A stretch of 64,000 bases of DNA from Jeotgalibacillus aurantiacus (GTDB lineage: Bacteria > Bacillota > Bacilli > Bacillales > Jeotgalibacillaceae): assembly GCF_020595125.1 (NCBI RefSeq), contig NZ_JACNMS010000005.1, forward strand, positions 116,534-180,533. The letters are read 5' to 3'. The notes beneath the pieces were generated by a model, which made no database searches, was not told where the DNA came from, and saw only the letters and a program-made list of their open reading frames with translations. Shown piece by piece: positions 1-8,775 of the stretch (its first letter is position 1; each line of letters starts with the position of its first letter). A program made the position numbers and the translations under genes.

Positions 1-51
1 CTTTTGTTTCTGGGTAAACAAATACAAACGCTCTTGAAAGGAGTCCTATGC

Positions 52-660
52 ATGCATTCCTTATTGGAAAATCAGGCGAAAGACTGCTGCTGGTTGAACG
101 AACCGCCGGACTACGCGCTTGAAGATAAAGAATTAATCGTCAAAACAAAAGAAAAAACAGATTTCTGGAGAAAAACGCATTACGGCTTTGATCGCATGGA
201 TGGACATGTCTTTTATAAGGAAATCATAGGTGCATTTGAAACAGAAGCCGTATTTACAATGAAGGATCCGAAAAGCCGGTATGATCAGGCGGGCCTTTTT
301 ATTATGGTATCAGATGACTGCTGGCTGAAAGCGTCACTTGAATATATTCCGGAAAAGCATTCTTTCCTGGGAGCCGTAGTGACTAATAATGGATTTTCCG
401 ACTGGTCATCGTGTAATGTGCCGACACCGGAGAACGGGATTAAGCTCGCGTTCAAAATTTCCCGTGAAGGTGGCAATTACCGGATCTGGTCTAAGCCTGC
501 AGAAGGTGACCATGAATACCAGCAGTTAAGAATTGCCCGTCTCCATGAGGATGACCATAATGGCAAAGTAAAACTCGGCTTATACGCATGCAGTCCATCA
601 CCAGGCGGAGGTTTCACCACAGTTTTTCACTCCTGGACCGTTCAATTAGAAGTGAAGTAA
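52..660 (+). CDS. DUF1349 domain protein (concanavalin-A-like fold)
   Basis: About 202 residues, a soluble protein of the DUF1349 family (beta-sandwich, lectin-like). Biochemical role in the family is not established. Recognisable are the WLNEPPD start, the FWRKTHYGF segment and a central GLFIMVSDDCWLKASLEY stretch typical of the family. I chose the ATG at 52 because AAAGGAG at 37-43 lies 8 bases upstream; an ORF opening at TTG 4 has no such site. The stop is followed after 12 bases by the DinB gene, so the two are probably co-transcribed. No signal peptide or membrane segment. Confidence 0.75.
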   Translation: MHSLLENQAKDCCWLNEPPDYALEDKELIVKTKEKTDFWRKTHYGFDRMDGHVFYKEIIGAFETEAVFTMKDPKSRYDQAGLFIMVSDDCWLKASLEYIPEKHSFLGAVVTNNGFSDWSSCNVPTPENGIKLAFKISREGGNYRIWSKPAEGDHEYQQLRIARLHEDDHNGKVKLGLYACSPSPGGGFTTVFHSWTVQLEVK

Positions 661-672
661 AGGAATGATTGG

Positions 673-1152
673 ATGATTACAATAGAAGATTGGTTTTCCT
701 ATCATAAATGGGGCACGCAGAAACAGCTTGATCATTTGAAAACATTACCTGAAGAGATTTACACAAGAGAAATCCAAAGTGTATTTCCATCCATAAAGGA
801 AGTGTTCGACCACGTCTATGTAGTGGATTATTTGTGGCTGGAGCGGATCAAAGGAGTAGAAAGACCGGAGGCTCCAGCAACATCACTCAGAACTGTCGAG
901 GAAGCATCAGCCGCTTTTAAGGAGCTCCACCAGCAATACGATCAGCTACTGACAAAGATTGACCCTGTTACGGTTCACTCCTTTGTTACGATGAAAGGAA
1001 TACCGATGACAAATACGATAGAGGAAATGGTGTACACAGTCGTCAATCACGGCTCCTACCATAGAGGAAACGTGACAGCCATGCATCGTCAGCTTGGATA
1101 TAGCGGGGTTGTATATGATTATATTTATTATTTGAATGAAAAAAGAAGCTGA
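673..1152 (+). CDS. DinB family protein
   Basis: A 159-residue four-helix-bundle protein of the DinB/YfiT superfamily. These proteins bind a divalent metal through three histidines and many act as thiol-dependent transferases. The expected residues are present: His47 in the FDHVYVVD helix, and His126 and His130 in NHGSYHRGNV. Length is normal for the family. It follows the DUF1349 gene by 12 bases and shares the terminator that begins inside its last codons. The actual substrate cannot be told from sequence. Confidence 0.85.
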   Translation: MITIEDWFSYHKWGTQKQLDHLKTLPEEIYTREIQSVFPSIKEVFDHVYVVDYLWLERIKGVERPEAPATSLRTVEEASAAFKELHQQYDQLLTKIDPVTVHSFVTMKGIPMTNTIEEMVYTVVNHGSYHRGNVTAMHRQLGYSGVVYDYIYYLNEKRS

Positions 1153-1174
1153 AATCAGATCAGCTTCTTTTTTT
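1141..1174 (+). terminator. Intrinsic terminator
   Basis: The arms AAAAGAAGCTGA (1141-1152) and TCAGCTTCTTTT pair around a short loop and are followed by T residues. The stop codon of the DinB gene sits in the left arm. The T/A-rich flanks on both sides mean it could also work for the carbonic anhydrase gene arriving from the minus strand. Confidence 0.85.
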
Positions 1175-1176
1175 CA

Positions 1177-1743
1177 TTAAGCTTTTACATAACCCTCAGA
1201 CACCAGATCAAGACGGCCTGTTTCAGGATCGATAACAAGTCCGTGGACAGGAACTTTGGCATCCATCAGCGGATGATTACGAACAAGCTCTGCTGTATGC
1301 TTCACGCTTTCAGATACGTCATCAAAACCTTTCAGCCACTCGTGTAAATTGATGCCTGAATATCCTAATGTATCAATTGTTTCATCAGAAATACCACGGT
1401 TCTTCATTTTAGAAATCATGGATTCACTGTTTACCGCACCCATACCGCAATCGTAGTGGCCGATAATCAGTACTTCATCTGCCTGAAGCTCATAAACTGC
1501 AACAAGAAGGCTTCGCATGACGCTTCCAAACGGGTGAGTAATCACGGCTCCGGCATTGCGGACCATTTTGACGTCACCGTTTTTAAGGTTCATCGATTTA
1601 GGTAAAAGCTCTAGAAGACGTGTATCCATGCATGTCAGGATGACAAGCTTTTTGTCAGGGAGCTTTGTCGTGGCGTATGTTTCATATTCTTTTTCTTTAA
1701 CGAATGTTTCGTTATAGGTAAGCAGTTCGGATAATAGTGTCAT
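1177..1743 (-). CDS. Beta-class carbonic anhydrase
   Basis: A 188-residue enzyme interconverting CO2 and bicarbonate, cytoplasmic, Zn2+-dependent. The zinc and catalytic residues of beta-CAs are visible: Cys38-x-Asp40-x-Arg42 (CMDTR) and His96-x2-Cys99 (HYDCGM). The RNAGA segment is also typical. Short beta-CAs of this length are common in Bacillaceae (YbcF/YvdA-like). A strong AAGGAGG site precedes the ATG. It is monocistronic and converges on the DinB gene with a shared terminator. Confidence 0.93.
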   Translation of the reverse strand: MTLLSELLTYNETFVKEKEYETYATTKLPDKKLVILTCMDTRLLELLPKSMNLKNGDVKMVRNAGAVITHPFGSVMRSLLVAVYELQADEVLIIGHYDCGMGAVNSESMISKMKNRGISDETIDTLGYSGINLHEWLKGFDDVSESVKHTAELVRNHPLMDAKVPVHGLVIDPETGRLDLVSEGYVKA

Positions 1744-1955
1744 GTAAATCCTCCTTGTGTAGATGTGGATTGAGTCGTTGCAGTTGATCTTCCTTCTTTA
1801 TTGTAAGTAAAGATTTGGGTTCTGTCGAATGTATTTGGAGAACCGGAGCGGATTCTTTCTTCCGTGGCCGGATGTTGAATCCGTCTTTGCTTCAGCTGTT
1901 TTTACCTGACCGTTTCCTCAATAGGAGTTGACAGGAGAACAAGGATTTAAAAAGC

Positions 1956-2195
1956 GGGCAGAAGGCATCCTTCGCTTTCCTTTGTCTAGCTGCGGCGACT
2001 AGCCCCTCGAGGTCATAAGTCAAAGATGAACGAGGGCAAAGATCAGCCCTCTTTTCATCTTCGCCTTATGCTTGTCGGGGCTGGACGAGTCGCCTCCGCT
2101 TTTCTAAGGCCGCGCGGTGAGCCAGCTATTGCTGCGCAATACGCTGTCTCACCTGTCGCTTCACTGCCGCAGGAGTCTACGGATGCCTTCTGCCC
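1956..2195 (-). repeat. Composite intergenic repeat, copy R1 (A1+B)
   Basis: 240 bp in the 693-bp spacer between the carbonic anhydrase and msrAB genes. The ends are a perfect 15-bp inverted repeat (GGGCAGAAGGCATCC at 1956-1970, its complement at 2181-2195). Inside are module A1 (the CAGCCCCGAC...GGGGCTAGTCG hairpin) and module B (GGTGAG...CTCACC hairpin). I call this the reverse orientation. Short ORFs seen across it on both strands are by-products of the palindromes. Confidence 0.9.
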
Positions 2196-2281
2196 TGGGT
2201 TTGTGCAGTAGATTTCGGTTTTTTTGGAAAGATAGTTGGTTAAGTTCAAGAACTGACCCAGATTCTCAGTAGTTTTTGAGA

Positions 2282-2386
2282 GAGTGGTTATATAGATGGA
2301 GAAGGTTGTTAAAAAGATAGAAAGAGTTGTCTAATAATCAGAATAAGTTGTTTGATAATCAGAAAGAGTTGTCAAATAAGTTTCAG
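2282..2386. repeat. 21-bp phased degenerate repeat tract T1
   Basis: Five consecutive units begin at 2282, 2303, 2324, 2345 and 2366, each exactly 21 bp apart. The best-conserved core is GAGTTGTC-AATAATCAGA, with each unit diverged by several bases. No reading frame is open through it. It lies between repeat R1 and the msrAB terminator. Confidence 0.85.
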
Positions 2387-2390
2387 TCAT

Positions 2391-2430
2391 AAAAAAACCT
2401 GAATGCCGTTTGTCGGGCATTCAGGTTTTT
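2391..2430 (-). terminator. Intrinsic terminator of msrAB
   Basis: AACCTGAATGCC (2397-2408) pairs with GGGCATTCAGGTT (2414-2426), flanked by A7 on the left, which is a U-tract for the minus-strand transcript leaving msrAB. Confidence 0.9.
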
Positions 2431-2436
2431 CTGCAA

Positions 2437-3591
2437 TCAGGATTCAAACAGGTATGAAAATTCTCCGTAGCCTTCTGCTTCCAGGTCTTCAGCAGGGATG
2501 AATCTCATGGCTGCTGAGTTCATGCAGTAGCGGAGGCCGGTTGGTTCGGGTCCATCTTCAAATACGTGGCCGAGATGAGAGTCGGCGTATTTACTGCGGA
2601 CTTCGATTCTCATACCGAAAATTCCCGGATCTTCAACTTCTACGATATTTTCAGGGACGAGTGGTTTCGTAAAGGAAGGCCAGCCCGTTCTGGAATCGTA
2701 TTTGTCTGTAGAACTGAATAATGGTTCCCCTGATACGATGTCTACATAAATGCCGTCTTCGTAAAATCCGTCATACTCGTTATCAAAAGGGGTTTCTGTC
2801 CCGTCTTCCTGTGTCACTTCATATTGAATGTCGGTTAGCATTTCACGCAGTTCCTCGTCAGTATAGCTGACATTATAAGGACTGTTTTCTTCCTGTTCTT
2901 CTTTTGTTGGCAAATCACCATTTCTTTCATCGGCTGTCCAGTACTGATTTAAGAATTGATCCCGACCGGAGTTTGCACGGTACAGTTCATATCGTCCTTC
3001 ATTTTTAATGTAATAATCCTGATGATATTCTTCTGCAATATAAAATGTGGAAGCATCTGTAATCGGAACGATGATCTCAGCATCGAATCTGCCGGAATCG
3101 ATTAATTCCTGTTTGGAAGCTTCAGCCGCAGCTCTTTCTTCATCATTCTTTACAAAGATTTCAGGACGGTATTGCTTTCCACGGTCAATAAACTGACCTT
3201 CTGCATCTGTCGGATCAATCTGTTTCCAATAAACATCAAGCAGATCCTCGTAACTGATGACGCTTGGATCATAAATGACCTGCACGGCTTCTGTATGACC
3301 GGTTTCGCCACCGGCTACTTCACTGTATTCAGGGTTTTCTTCTTCTCCACCGGTATAACCGGATACCGCATCACGCACACCGGCAAGCTTTTCAAACGGT
3401 GGCTCCATACACCAGAAGCATCCGCCGGCAAAAATAGCGACTTCTTCATTAGGTGCAAGGTCCGCGCCTGAGCTTGCTTCACTGCCGTATGACCGGTTCA
3501 GCAATTCATCGGAGAAGGCGAAAAAGAGGCCTGCAGCAGCTACAACCAGCCCCACACTGATTAATAGCCAGTTTTTCTTTTTTCTTTTCAT
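2437..3591 (-). CDS. msrAB: Membrane-anchored MsrA-MsrB fusion, peptide methionine sulfoxide reductase
   Basis: A 384-residue fusion repairing both S and R epimers of methionine sulfoxide. Residues 8-26 form one N-terminal hydrophobic segment after KRKKK, so the catalytic domains should face outside the cell. MsrA follows with [12 protein letters not shown] (catalytic Cys58). MsrB occupies about 255-384, with the catalytic cysteine at 356 in [11 protein letters not shown] and the HLGHVF motif. The usual resolving cysteine of Bacillus MsrB (in xCGWPSF) is replaced by Thr302 (RTGWPSF), so recycling must use another thiol or direct thioredoxin attack. The zinc CxxC pairs are also absent, as in many MsrBs. 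Monocistronic with its own terminator. Confidence 0.92.
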   Translation of the reverse strand: MKRKKKNWLLISVGLVVAAAGLFFAFSDELLNRSYGSEASSGADLAPNEEVAIFAGGCFWCMEPPFEKLAGVRDAVSGYTGGEEENPEYSEVAGGETGHTEAVQVIYDPSVISYEDLLDVYWKQIDPTDAEGQFIDRGKQYRPEIFVKNDEERAAAEASKQELIDSGRFDAEIIVPITDASTFYIAEEYHQDYYIKNEGRYELYRANSGRDQFLNQYWTADERNGDLPTKEEQEENSPYNVSYTDEELREMLTDIQYEVTQEDGTETPFDNEYDGFYEDGIYVDIVSGEPLFSSTDKYDSRTGWPSFTKPLVPENIVEVEDPGIFGMRIEVRSKYADSHLGHVFEDGPEPTGLRYCMNSAAMRFIPAEDLEAEGYGEFSYLFES

Positions 3592-3769
3592 TCGCTCACC
3601 CCATTAGTTTTAGATGGAAGTGAAATGTCCAACTCTTAAGTAAAACATAACATATTTACAGATTCTTTAATAAAAATAATGCTCAGACCCTATCTTTAAG
3701 TATTCAGAATTTGCTAAAATATAAGAAAATAGTTCACGGTACGACTCCCCAGGCGAAAGGAGCGCGAAT

Positions 3770-4252
3770 ATGAGTGATTTCGAAATCGTTAGAAAATCAA
3801 GCTTTTACTTTGTCGGCATGAAATGGACAGGCACATATGAGGCTGCTGCACACGGAGATATTTTCCCGGTCATTGAAGAATGTCAGAAGAGGATAAAGGA
3901 ACTTGACCTTGCGAGTGAGGAATCAGATTATATCGGTCTGTCTTATCAGGATCGTCCGGATGGATTTACGTATTACTTTGGAGTGGAGGCACTTCGCACA
4001 CAGAAAATCCCACCCGATATGCATCGGATCATCGTGCCATCCCATCATTATGCCGTCACAGAGCACAATGGACAGCAGGCATGGAAAAGCTATGAAAAAC
4101 TATACCGCTGGGCACAGTCACAGGGCATTCAGCTGAATCAGGCAGGTCTCGATCATATCGAAGTCTACTCAGCAGATTACAACCCTTACAAAATGTCACC
4201 AACCCTGAAAATCGGACTGCCCGTCAAACAACGAAATCTTGCAAATACATGA
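3770..4252 (+). CDS. GyrI-like / AraC effector-binding domain protein
   Basis: A 160-residue stand-alone effector-binding domain of the GyrI-like (BmrR-C, SHV) fold, which binds small hydrophobic or cationic ligands. Supporting segments are the opening FEIVRKSSFYFVGMKWTGTY, the YYFGVEA strand and the acidic HIEVYSADYNP region near the end. No DNA-binding domain is attached, so it is not itself a regulator in the usual sense. The start is supported by AAAGGAG eight bases upstream. Single-gene transcript ending in the hairpin at 4285. Confidence 0.75.
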   Translation: MSDFEIVRKSSFYFVGMKWTGTYEAAAHGDIFPVIEECQKRIKELDLASEESDYIGLSYQDRPDGFTYYFGVEALRTQKIPPDMHRIIVPSHHYAVTEHNGQQAWKSYEKLYRWAQSQGIQLNQAGLDHIEVYSADYNPYKMSPTLKIGLPVKQRNLANT

Positions 4253-4284
4253 CAGGATGAGTAAAATAAATGCTGGAATTACTT

Positions 4285-4317
4285 AAGAAGCATCTGGAAC
4301 GGGATGTTTCTTTTTTG
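4285..4317 (+). terminator. Intrinsic terminator
   Basis: GAAGCATC (4287-4294) pairs with GATGTTTC (4303-4310, one G-U pair) and is followed by TTTTTT. It ends the GyrI-like gene before queF. Confidence 0.8.
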
Positions 4318-4384
4318 TCTGTATAAAAGGTGGAGTAAGGGTCTGTCCCTAACGCTGCAATATTATAAAACAGGAGGTACAGCC

Positions 4385-4882
4385 ATGTCAGGCCGTAATG
4401 AGAAAGAATTGGAAGGTGTTAATCTTCTTGGAAATCAGGGAGTGGAGTATTCATTTAATTATTCACCGGATGTGCTTGAAGCGTTTGAAAATAAGCATGT
4501 GAACCGGGATTATTTTGTGAAGTTCAATTGTCCTGAGTTTACTTCACTTTGCCCTAAAACAAATCAGCCGGACTTTGCGACGATCTATATCAGTTATATT
4601 CCTGATCAAAAGATGGTGGAGAGTAAGTCACTGAAGCTATATTTGTTCAGTTTCCGTAATCATGGTGATTTCCACGAGGACTGCATGAATATCATTTTGA
4701 ATGATCTGGTTGAATTGATGGATCCTCGTTACATTGAGGTGTGGGGTAAGTTTACGCCGCGTGGCGGAATTTCGATTGATCCATATACGAATTACGGGAA
4801 GCCGGGTACGAAGTATGAAGAGATGGCGTATCACCGCCTGATGAATCATGATATGTATCCGGAGAAGATTGATAATCGTTAA
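4385..4882 (+). CDS. queF: NADPH-dependent 7-cyano-7-deazaguanine reductase QueF
   Basis: A 165-residue short-type (YkvM) QueF that reduces preQ0 to preQ1 in queuosine biosynthesis. The active-site CPKTNQPD (Cys56, Asp63) and the VESKSLKLY plus [10 protein letters not shown] segments are intact. ATG 4385 is preceded by AGGAGGT; an in-frame upstream extension to 4304 overlaps the previous terminator and is not credible. In B. subtilis queF sits in the queCDEF operon; here it stands alone. I searched the leader for a preQ1 riboswitch and saw none. Confidence 0.95.
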   Translation: MSGRNEKELEGVNLLGNQGVEYSFNYSPDVLEAFENKHVNRDYFVKFNCPEFTSLCPKTNQPDFATIYISYIPDQKMVESKSLKLYLFSFRNHGDFHEDCMNIILNDLVELMDPRYIEVWGKFTPRGGISIDPYTNYGKPGTKYEEMAYHRLMNHDMYPEKIDNR

Positions 4883-4890
4883 TGAGAGCC

Positions 4891-5158
4891 GGGCCGTATT
4901 CCCCCCTTCGCTTTCAGTTGTCTAGCTACGTCGGGCAGGGACTAGCAAACTTCCCGCCCCCTCGTCCGATAAGTCAACATCAGCTCACTCTGTTCGCTGT
5001 GTTTCCTTTATCTCCGTCGGGGCCAGTCCAGTTTGTACGTCCCTAAACGCCCGTCTCCGCTTTTCGTTGGCCGGGCGGTGAGCCAACTCTCGCTTCGCGC
5101 TACGTTGTCTCACCTGTCGCTTCTCTGCTGCAGGGAGTCTCCGGATGTGACCCGGCCC
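4891..5158 (-). repeat. Composite intergenic repeat, copy R2 (A2+B)
   Basis: 268 bp starting 8 bases after the queF stop. It carries the A2 variant of module A (GGGACGTACAAACTGG... paired with AGTTTGCTAGTCCC) instead of A1, then module B with arms CCAAC/GTTG. The terminal repeats are decayed: only GGGCCG at each end matches. Followed by T6 on the plus strand. Confidence 0.88.
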
Positions 5159-5196
5159 TTTGGTTTTTTCGATTTCTTTAATAGAATAAATTGTTG

Positions 5197-5241
5197 AGCC
5201 GGATTCCATTTGCTAACTTAGCAGTGAGATCCGGCTTTTTG
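5197..5241 (+). terminator. Terminator-like stem-loop
   Basis: AGCCGGAT (5197-5204) pairs with ATCCGGCT (5229-5236), with a small inner GCTAA/TTAGC hairpin, followed by TTTTT. It lies after repeat R2 and would end read-through from queF. Between here and 5390 I see only AT-rich DNA that must hold the next promoter. Confidence 0.7.
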
Positions 5242-5389
5242 TCTGCGTATTTTTATGAACAAAGCAGTTTTTTAGTTGATGAGAAGAATTAAGTCATGAG
5301 GGTTTTACTTATTTCACTAATAGATTAAAGAGCTGACTGAATGATAAATATCTTTTTCGGCAACGCTTGTTAGAAAAGGCGGTTAAGCG

Positions 5390-6082
5390 ATGAACGAATA
5401 TTTGATCGTAATCATAAGAGCGGTTTTGATTGTGTTGGTTTTGTTTGTTTGTACAAAGCTTCTTGGGAAGAAACAGATTTCCCAGCTATCTTTTTTTGAA
5501 TATGTGACGGGCATTACGATTGGCAGTATCGGTGCGGAGGTGATTACTGGTCTGGATCGAAACTTTTATCATGGGGTTCTCGGAATTCTGGCTTTTATTG
5601 CGATTCCGCTGCTTGCTGATTTCGGTTCTTTGAAAAGCAAGAAACTGCGTGACCTCATAGAAGGAGAGGGGACGGTAATGATTCAGCGTGGTGAGATCAT
5701 TGAAAAAAATCTAAAAAAAGAACGTTATACATCGGATGAGCTGCTGGAGCTTTTGAGAAAAAAAGAAGTTTTTGAGGTGTCTGATGTTGAGTTTGCGATC
5801 CTTGAACCTTCAGGAGATCTGAATGTTCTCCTGAAGGATGAAGCGAAGCCGCTTACAAAAAAAGATGTTTTCGGCACGCAACCCCAGTCAGGAGAGCCTG
5901 TGGTTTTGATTATGGATGGAAAGCCTATGGATAAGGCACTTCAATCGATAGAAAAAACGAGAGAGTGGATGACAGAGGAGCTTGCCAAAAGAAGGCTGCT
6001 GATGAAAGATGTTTTTCTTGCCCAGATGAATGGTGATGGCAGAATGTACTTTGATTTATACGATCATCAGGAAAAAAATTAA
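5390..6082 (+). CDS. DUF421 membrane protein (YetF/YrbG/YdfS family)
   Basis: 230 residues. Three N-terminal membrane helices (about 4-22, 38-56 and 60-80) contain the family signature GKKQISQLSFFEYVTGITIGS. The rest is the cytoplasmic DUF421 domain with FAILEPSGDLNV and VVLIMDGKPM. In spore formers several paralogues are linked to sporulation or germination, but the molecular role is unknown. Monocistronic. Confidence 0.88.
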   Translation: MNEYLIVIIRAVLIVLVLFVCTKLLGKKQISQLSFFEYVTGITIGSIGAEVITGLDRNFYHGVLGILAFIAIPLLADFGSLKSKKLRDLIEGEGTVMIQRGEIIEKNLKKERYTSDELLELLRKKEVFEVSDVEFAILEPSGDLNVLLKDEAKPLTKKDVFGTQPQSGEPVVLIMDGKPMDKALQSIEKTREWMTEELAKRRLLMKDVFLAQMNGDGRMYFDLYDHQEKN

Positions 6083-6208
6083 ATCCGGCTGTCTTTATAA
6101 AAATGACAGATTCCCGCATATATCAGCGTTAAAATCGCTTACAATTGCATAATCATACGACCGGCAGAATCATTAAAAAAGACTGATAATACCTTGAGCC
6201 CGAACCTC

Positions 6209-6237
6209 TTTACATGCTGATTTACAGCGCGTATAAT
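6209..6237 (+). promoter_or_regulatory. Sigma-A promoter of the YitT gene
   Basis: TTTACA (6209-6214), 17-bp spacer, TATAAT (6232-6237). The -10 lies about 44 bases before the ATG at 6281. One mismatch in the -35 and none in the -10. Confidence 0.8.
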
Positions 6238-6280
6238 GCGTTTTTGTGAATTGAAAATTGCATAGAGGGAGGCATTTCGC

Positions 6281-7126
6281 ATGAAAAAATTAATGAGTTT
6301 CCTATTGATGAATCTTGGAGCATTTTTTGTTGCTGTTAACGTTCATTTTTTCTTATCCCCGAACAGCCTTGCAACCGGAGGCGTCAGCGGAATGTCCATC
6401 GTATTAAATTCTCTTTTTCCGGGATTATCGATCGGACTGTTTATGATTATTGTTAATATTCTATTGTTTATTTTAGGCGTTATTTTTCTTGGCTTTCAAT
6501 TCGGTGCCAAAACGATTTATACAAGCTTTGCATTATCAGGTTACGTCTGGCTCCTTGAATGGATCGCGCCGATGACAGCGCCGCTCAGCGATGATATTCT
6601 GATTCAGCTCATTATCGGTCAGTGTATTGCCGCAACAGGAATGGCGATTGTGTTTCACCAGCGTGCTTCAACGGGCGGTACAGATATTATCGCAATGATT
6701 TTAAACAAATATATCAAAATTGAAATTGGGCGTGCAGTGCTCTTTTCAGACCTTGCCGTCGCACTATCTTCATCTCTGCTGTTTGGTCCACAAACGGGTA
6801 TGTACGCATTTTTCGGCGTTATTTTAAATGGCTTAATGATCGACTATACACTTCAGCAATTTAACGCAAACAAAGAAGTCGTCATCATCAGCCAGAAGAG
6901 CGCACTCATCCGTGCATTTATCGTAGGTGAACTCGGCCGTGGTGCCACTATCCACACAGCTAAAGGTGCCTTCAATTACGAACAAAAAGAAGTCATCACT
7001 ACCATATTAGGACGAAAAGATCTGTCACGTCTAAAAAACTATATCGGCAAACAGGACGAAAAAGCCTTTATAACCGTCCACAACATGAACGAAATCCTCG
7101 GCCAGAACTTTAAACGTCTCGCCTGA
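6281..7126 (+). CDS. YitT family membrane protein
   Basis: 281 residues. Five to six membrane helices occupy about 1-175 and contain the family motifs LSPNSLATGGVSGMSIVL and RASTGGTDIIAMI. A cytoplasmic DUF2179 domain follows (about 195-281, with GRGATIHTAKGAF and ILGRKDLSRL). Members are integral membrane proteins of unproven transport function. Start supported by AGGGAGG before the ATG. Own promoter and terminator. Confidence 0.9.
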   Translation: MKKLMSFLLMNLGAFFVAVNVHFFLSPNSLATGGVSGMSIVLNSLFPGLSIGLFMIIVNILLFILGVIFLGFQFGAKTIYTSFALSGYVWLLEWIAPMTAPLSDDILIQLIIGQCIAATGMAIVFHQRASTGGTDIIAMILNKYIKIEIGRAVLFSDLAVALSSSLLFGPQTGMYAFFGVILNGLMIDYTLQQFNANKEVVIISQKSALIRAFIVGELGRGATIHTAKGAFNYEQKEVITTILGRKDLSRLKNYIGKQDEKAFITVHNMNEILGQNFKRLA

Positions 7127-7130
7127 CTCT

Positions 7131-7160
7131 AAACCACAGCAAAAAAAGCTGTGGTTTTTT
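7131..7160 (+). terminator. Intrinsic terminator
   Basis: AACCACAGC (7132-7140) and GCTGTGGTT (7148-7156) flank an A7 loop and are followed by TTTT. Confidence 0.93.
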
Positions 7161-7228
7161 CATTTGTTAATTTCTAATTTTGAAAAAGATTACTTAATCA
7201 AGAGCCAGTCGAGTGGAAATAGACTCGA

Positions 7229-7453
7229 GGGCTGGACTCACCTGACGGAAAGGGTCAGATGAAACCGAATGTGCGCAGCACAGGCGGGTTCACCGCCCGG
7301 CCTTAGAAAAGCGAAGGCGACTCGCCCAGCCCCGACAAGCATAATGCGAAGATGAAAAGAGGGCTGATTTTTGCCCTCGTTCATCTTTGACTTATGACCT
7401 CGAGGGGCTAGTCGCCGCAGCTAGACAAAGAAAGCGAAGGATAAGTCCGGCCC
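7229..7453 (+). repeat. Composite intergenic repeat, copy R3 (B+A1)
   Basis: 225 bp, forward orientation, between the YitT gene and nos. Ends GGGCTGGACTCACC and GGATAAGTCCGGCCC match as an imperfect inverted repeat. The left edge of module B is shortened (CCTGACGGAAAGGG directly after the terminal repeat). Followed by GGTTTTA. Confidence 0.88.
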
Positions 7454-7522
7454 GGTTTTATAATGTATAAACGTTATCCAAATCCTCCAACAAACATGCA
7501 CAAACTATATATGTTTATAAAT

Positions 7523-7564
7523 GTCAATCTATCGACAATTACCCACACAATAGTGTAGATTGTC
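7523..7564. promoter_or_regulatory. Inverted repeat upstream of nos
   Basis: GTCAATCTA (7523-7531) and TAGATTGTC (7556-7564) are inverted repeats with one mismatch, about 50 bases before the nos start. A TCGACA-N18-TAGATT pair lies within. It could be an operator or promoter; I cannot assign a regulator. Confidence 0.3.
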
Positions 7565-7615
7565 ACAGATTCATGTTAAGATTGCGAATAGACAAAAAGT
7601 AAAGAAGGGCTGCAC

Positions 7616-8749
7616 ATGAACGACTTATTCAACAAAGCAGAGTCCTTTATCAAGCAGTACTACAGAGAGAAAAAACTGCCGGATTCCGCTCGGAAAAAAA
7701 GGCTAAATGAAATCAAGGAAAGTATTATGTCCTCCGGTACTTACGAACAAACCTATGATGAAATCGAGTTTGGTGCGAAAGTCGCCTGGAGAAACAGCAA
7801 CCGCTGTATAGGCAGACTGTTCTGGAACAGTCTGAACGTTTTTGATGCGAGAGAAGCCGCATCTGTTGAAGATGTAAAACAGGCATTATTTAATCATATT
7901 GATTATGCGACGAATGACGGAAAGATCCGTTCGACAGTGACTTTGTTCAAACCAAGAAGAGCTGATGGATCTGATCCTCTCCGTATTTATAATCATCAGC
8001 TGATTCGTTATGCAGGATACAAACAGGAGGATGGATCGATCATTGGGGATCCTCATTCTGTGGAGCTGACTGAGTTCTGTAAGAATCTTGGTTGGGAGGG
8101 AAAAGGCACTCCATATGATGTGCTTCCTATTGTTATTCAATTGGATGGGGAGTCACCAGTGTATTTCGAAGTACCTTCTCATTTGATAAAAGAAGTTCCG
8201 ATCATGCATCCTGAGTCTGATGCGTTTAATAAGTTAGATCTGCGCTGGTATGCGGTGCCGATTATTTCAGAAATGAAGCTTGAAATCGGCGGGATTGAGT
8301 ATGTCACGGCACCTTTTAACGGCTGGTACATGGAAACGGAAATTGCGGCCAGAAACTTTGCGGACGAAGATCGTTATAACCAATTAACGCAAGTAGCAGG
8401 TGCATTTGGGCTTTCAACGGTCTATCAGTCATCGATGTGGAAAGACCGGGCGATTATTGAGCTATGTACAGCTGTTATGTATTCGTTTAAAAAAGCGGGA
8501 GTCAGCATTGTCGACCATCATACGGCAAGTCAGCAATTTGCAAGATTTGAGGAAAGGGAAAATGAGGAGGGGAGAGAGGTGACGGGAGACTGGACCTGGC
8601 TCATTCCGCCTGTATCTCCGGCATCGACGCCCATTTTTCATAAACAATATAATAATACATGGAAATCCCCAAACTTCTTTTACCAGCCATCTGTAATGGA
8701 TACAGCTGCTAAGAGCGGGTGCCCGTTTTTCCAATCCATAAAAAAATGA
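7616..8749 (+). CDS. nos: Bacterial nitric oxide synthase oxygenase
   Basis: 377 residues, the oxygenase-only form typical of Bacilli. It makes NO and citrulline from arginine using a borrowed flavodoxin-type reductase. The haem ligand Cys64 is in KVAWRNSNRCIGRLFW. The substrate and pterin region is also present: VPIMHPES, WYAVPIISEMKLEIGGIEY and FNGWYMETEIAARN. C-terminal residues resemble the pterin/dimer segment (TGDWTWLIPPVSPASTPIFH). No reductase gene is adjacent, as usual. Start supported by AAAGAAGGG upstream. Confidence 0.97.
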   Translation: MNDLFNKAESFIKQYYREKKLPDSARKKRLNEIKESIMSSGTYEQTYDEIEFGAKVAWRNSNRCIGRLFWNSLNVFDAREAASVEDVKQALFNHIDYATNDGKIRSTVTLFKPRRADGSDPLRIYNHQLIRYAGYKQEDGSIIGDPHSVELTEFCKNLGWEGKGTPYDVLPIVIQLDGESPVYFEVPSHLIKEVPIMHPESDAFNKLDLRWYAVPIISEMKLEIGGIEYVTAPFNGWYMETEIAARNFADEDRYNQLTQVAGAFGLSTVYQSSMWKDRAIIELCTAVMYSFKKAGVSIVDHHTASQQFARFEERENEEGREVTGDWTWLIPPVSPASTPIFHKQYNNTWKSPNFFYQPSVMDTAAKSGCPFFQSIKK

Positions 8750-8774
8750 CTGCCCATGAGGCAGTCGTTTTTTT
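8746..8774. terminator. Bidirectional intrinsic terminator
   Basis: TGACTGCC (8747-8754) pairs with GGCAGTCG (8760-8767). A6 lies on the left and T7 on the right, so it can serve both nos and the convergent anti-sigma gene. The nos stop codon is inside the left arm. Confidence 0.9.
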
Positions 8775-8775
8775 A

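Noticed and set aside
2026..2249. Overlapping short ORFs on both strands (about 61-64 aa) at the R1 repeat
   Set aside because: They lie mostly inside a palindromic repeat, lack an RBS, and equivalent ORFs arise in other copies of the element by symmetry.
4253..4384. preQ1 riboswitch before queF
   Set aside because: I could not find the aptamer's conserved loop and A-rich tail; the only clear structure is the terminator of the previous gene.
4985..5209. 74-codon minus-strand ORF rich in Arg/Glu
   Set aside because: Lies mostly within repeat copy R2; no RBS; composition follows the repeat and not a protein family.
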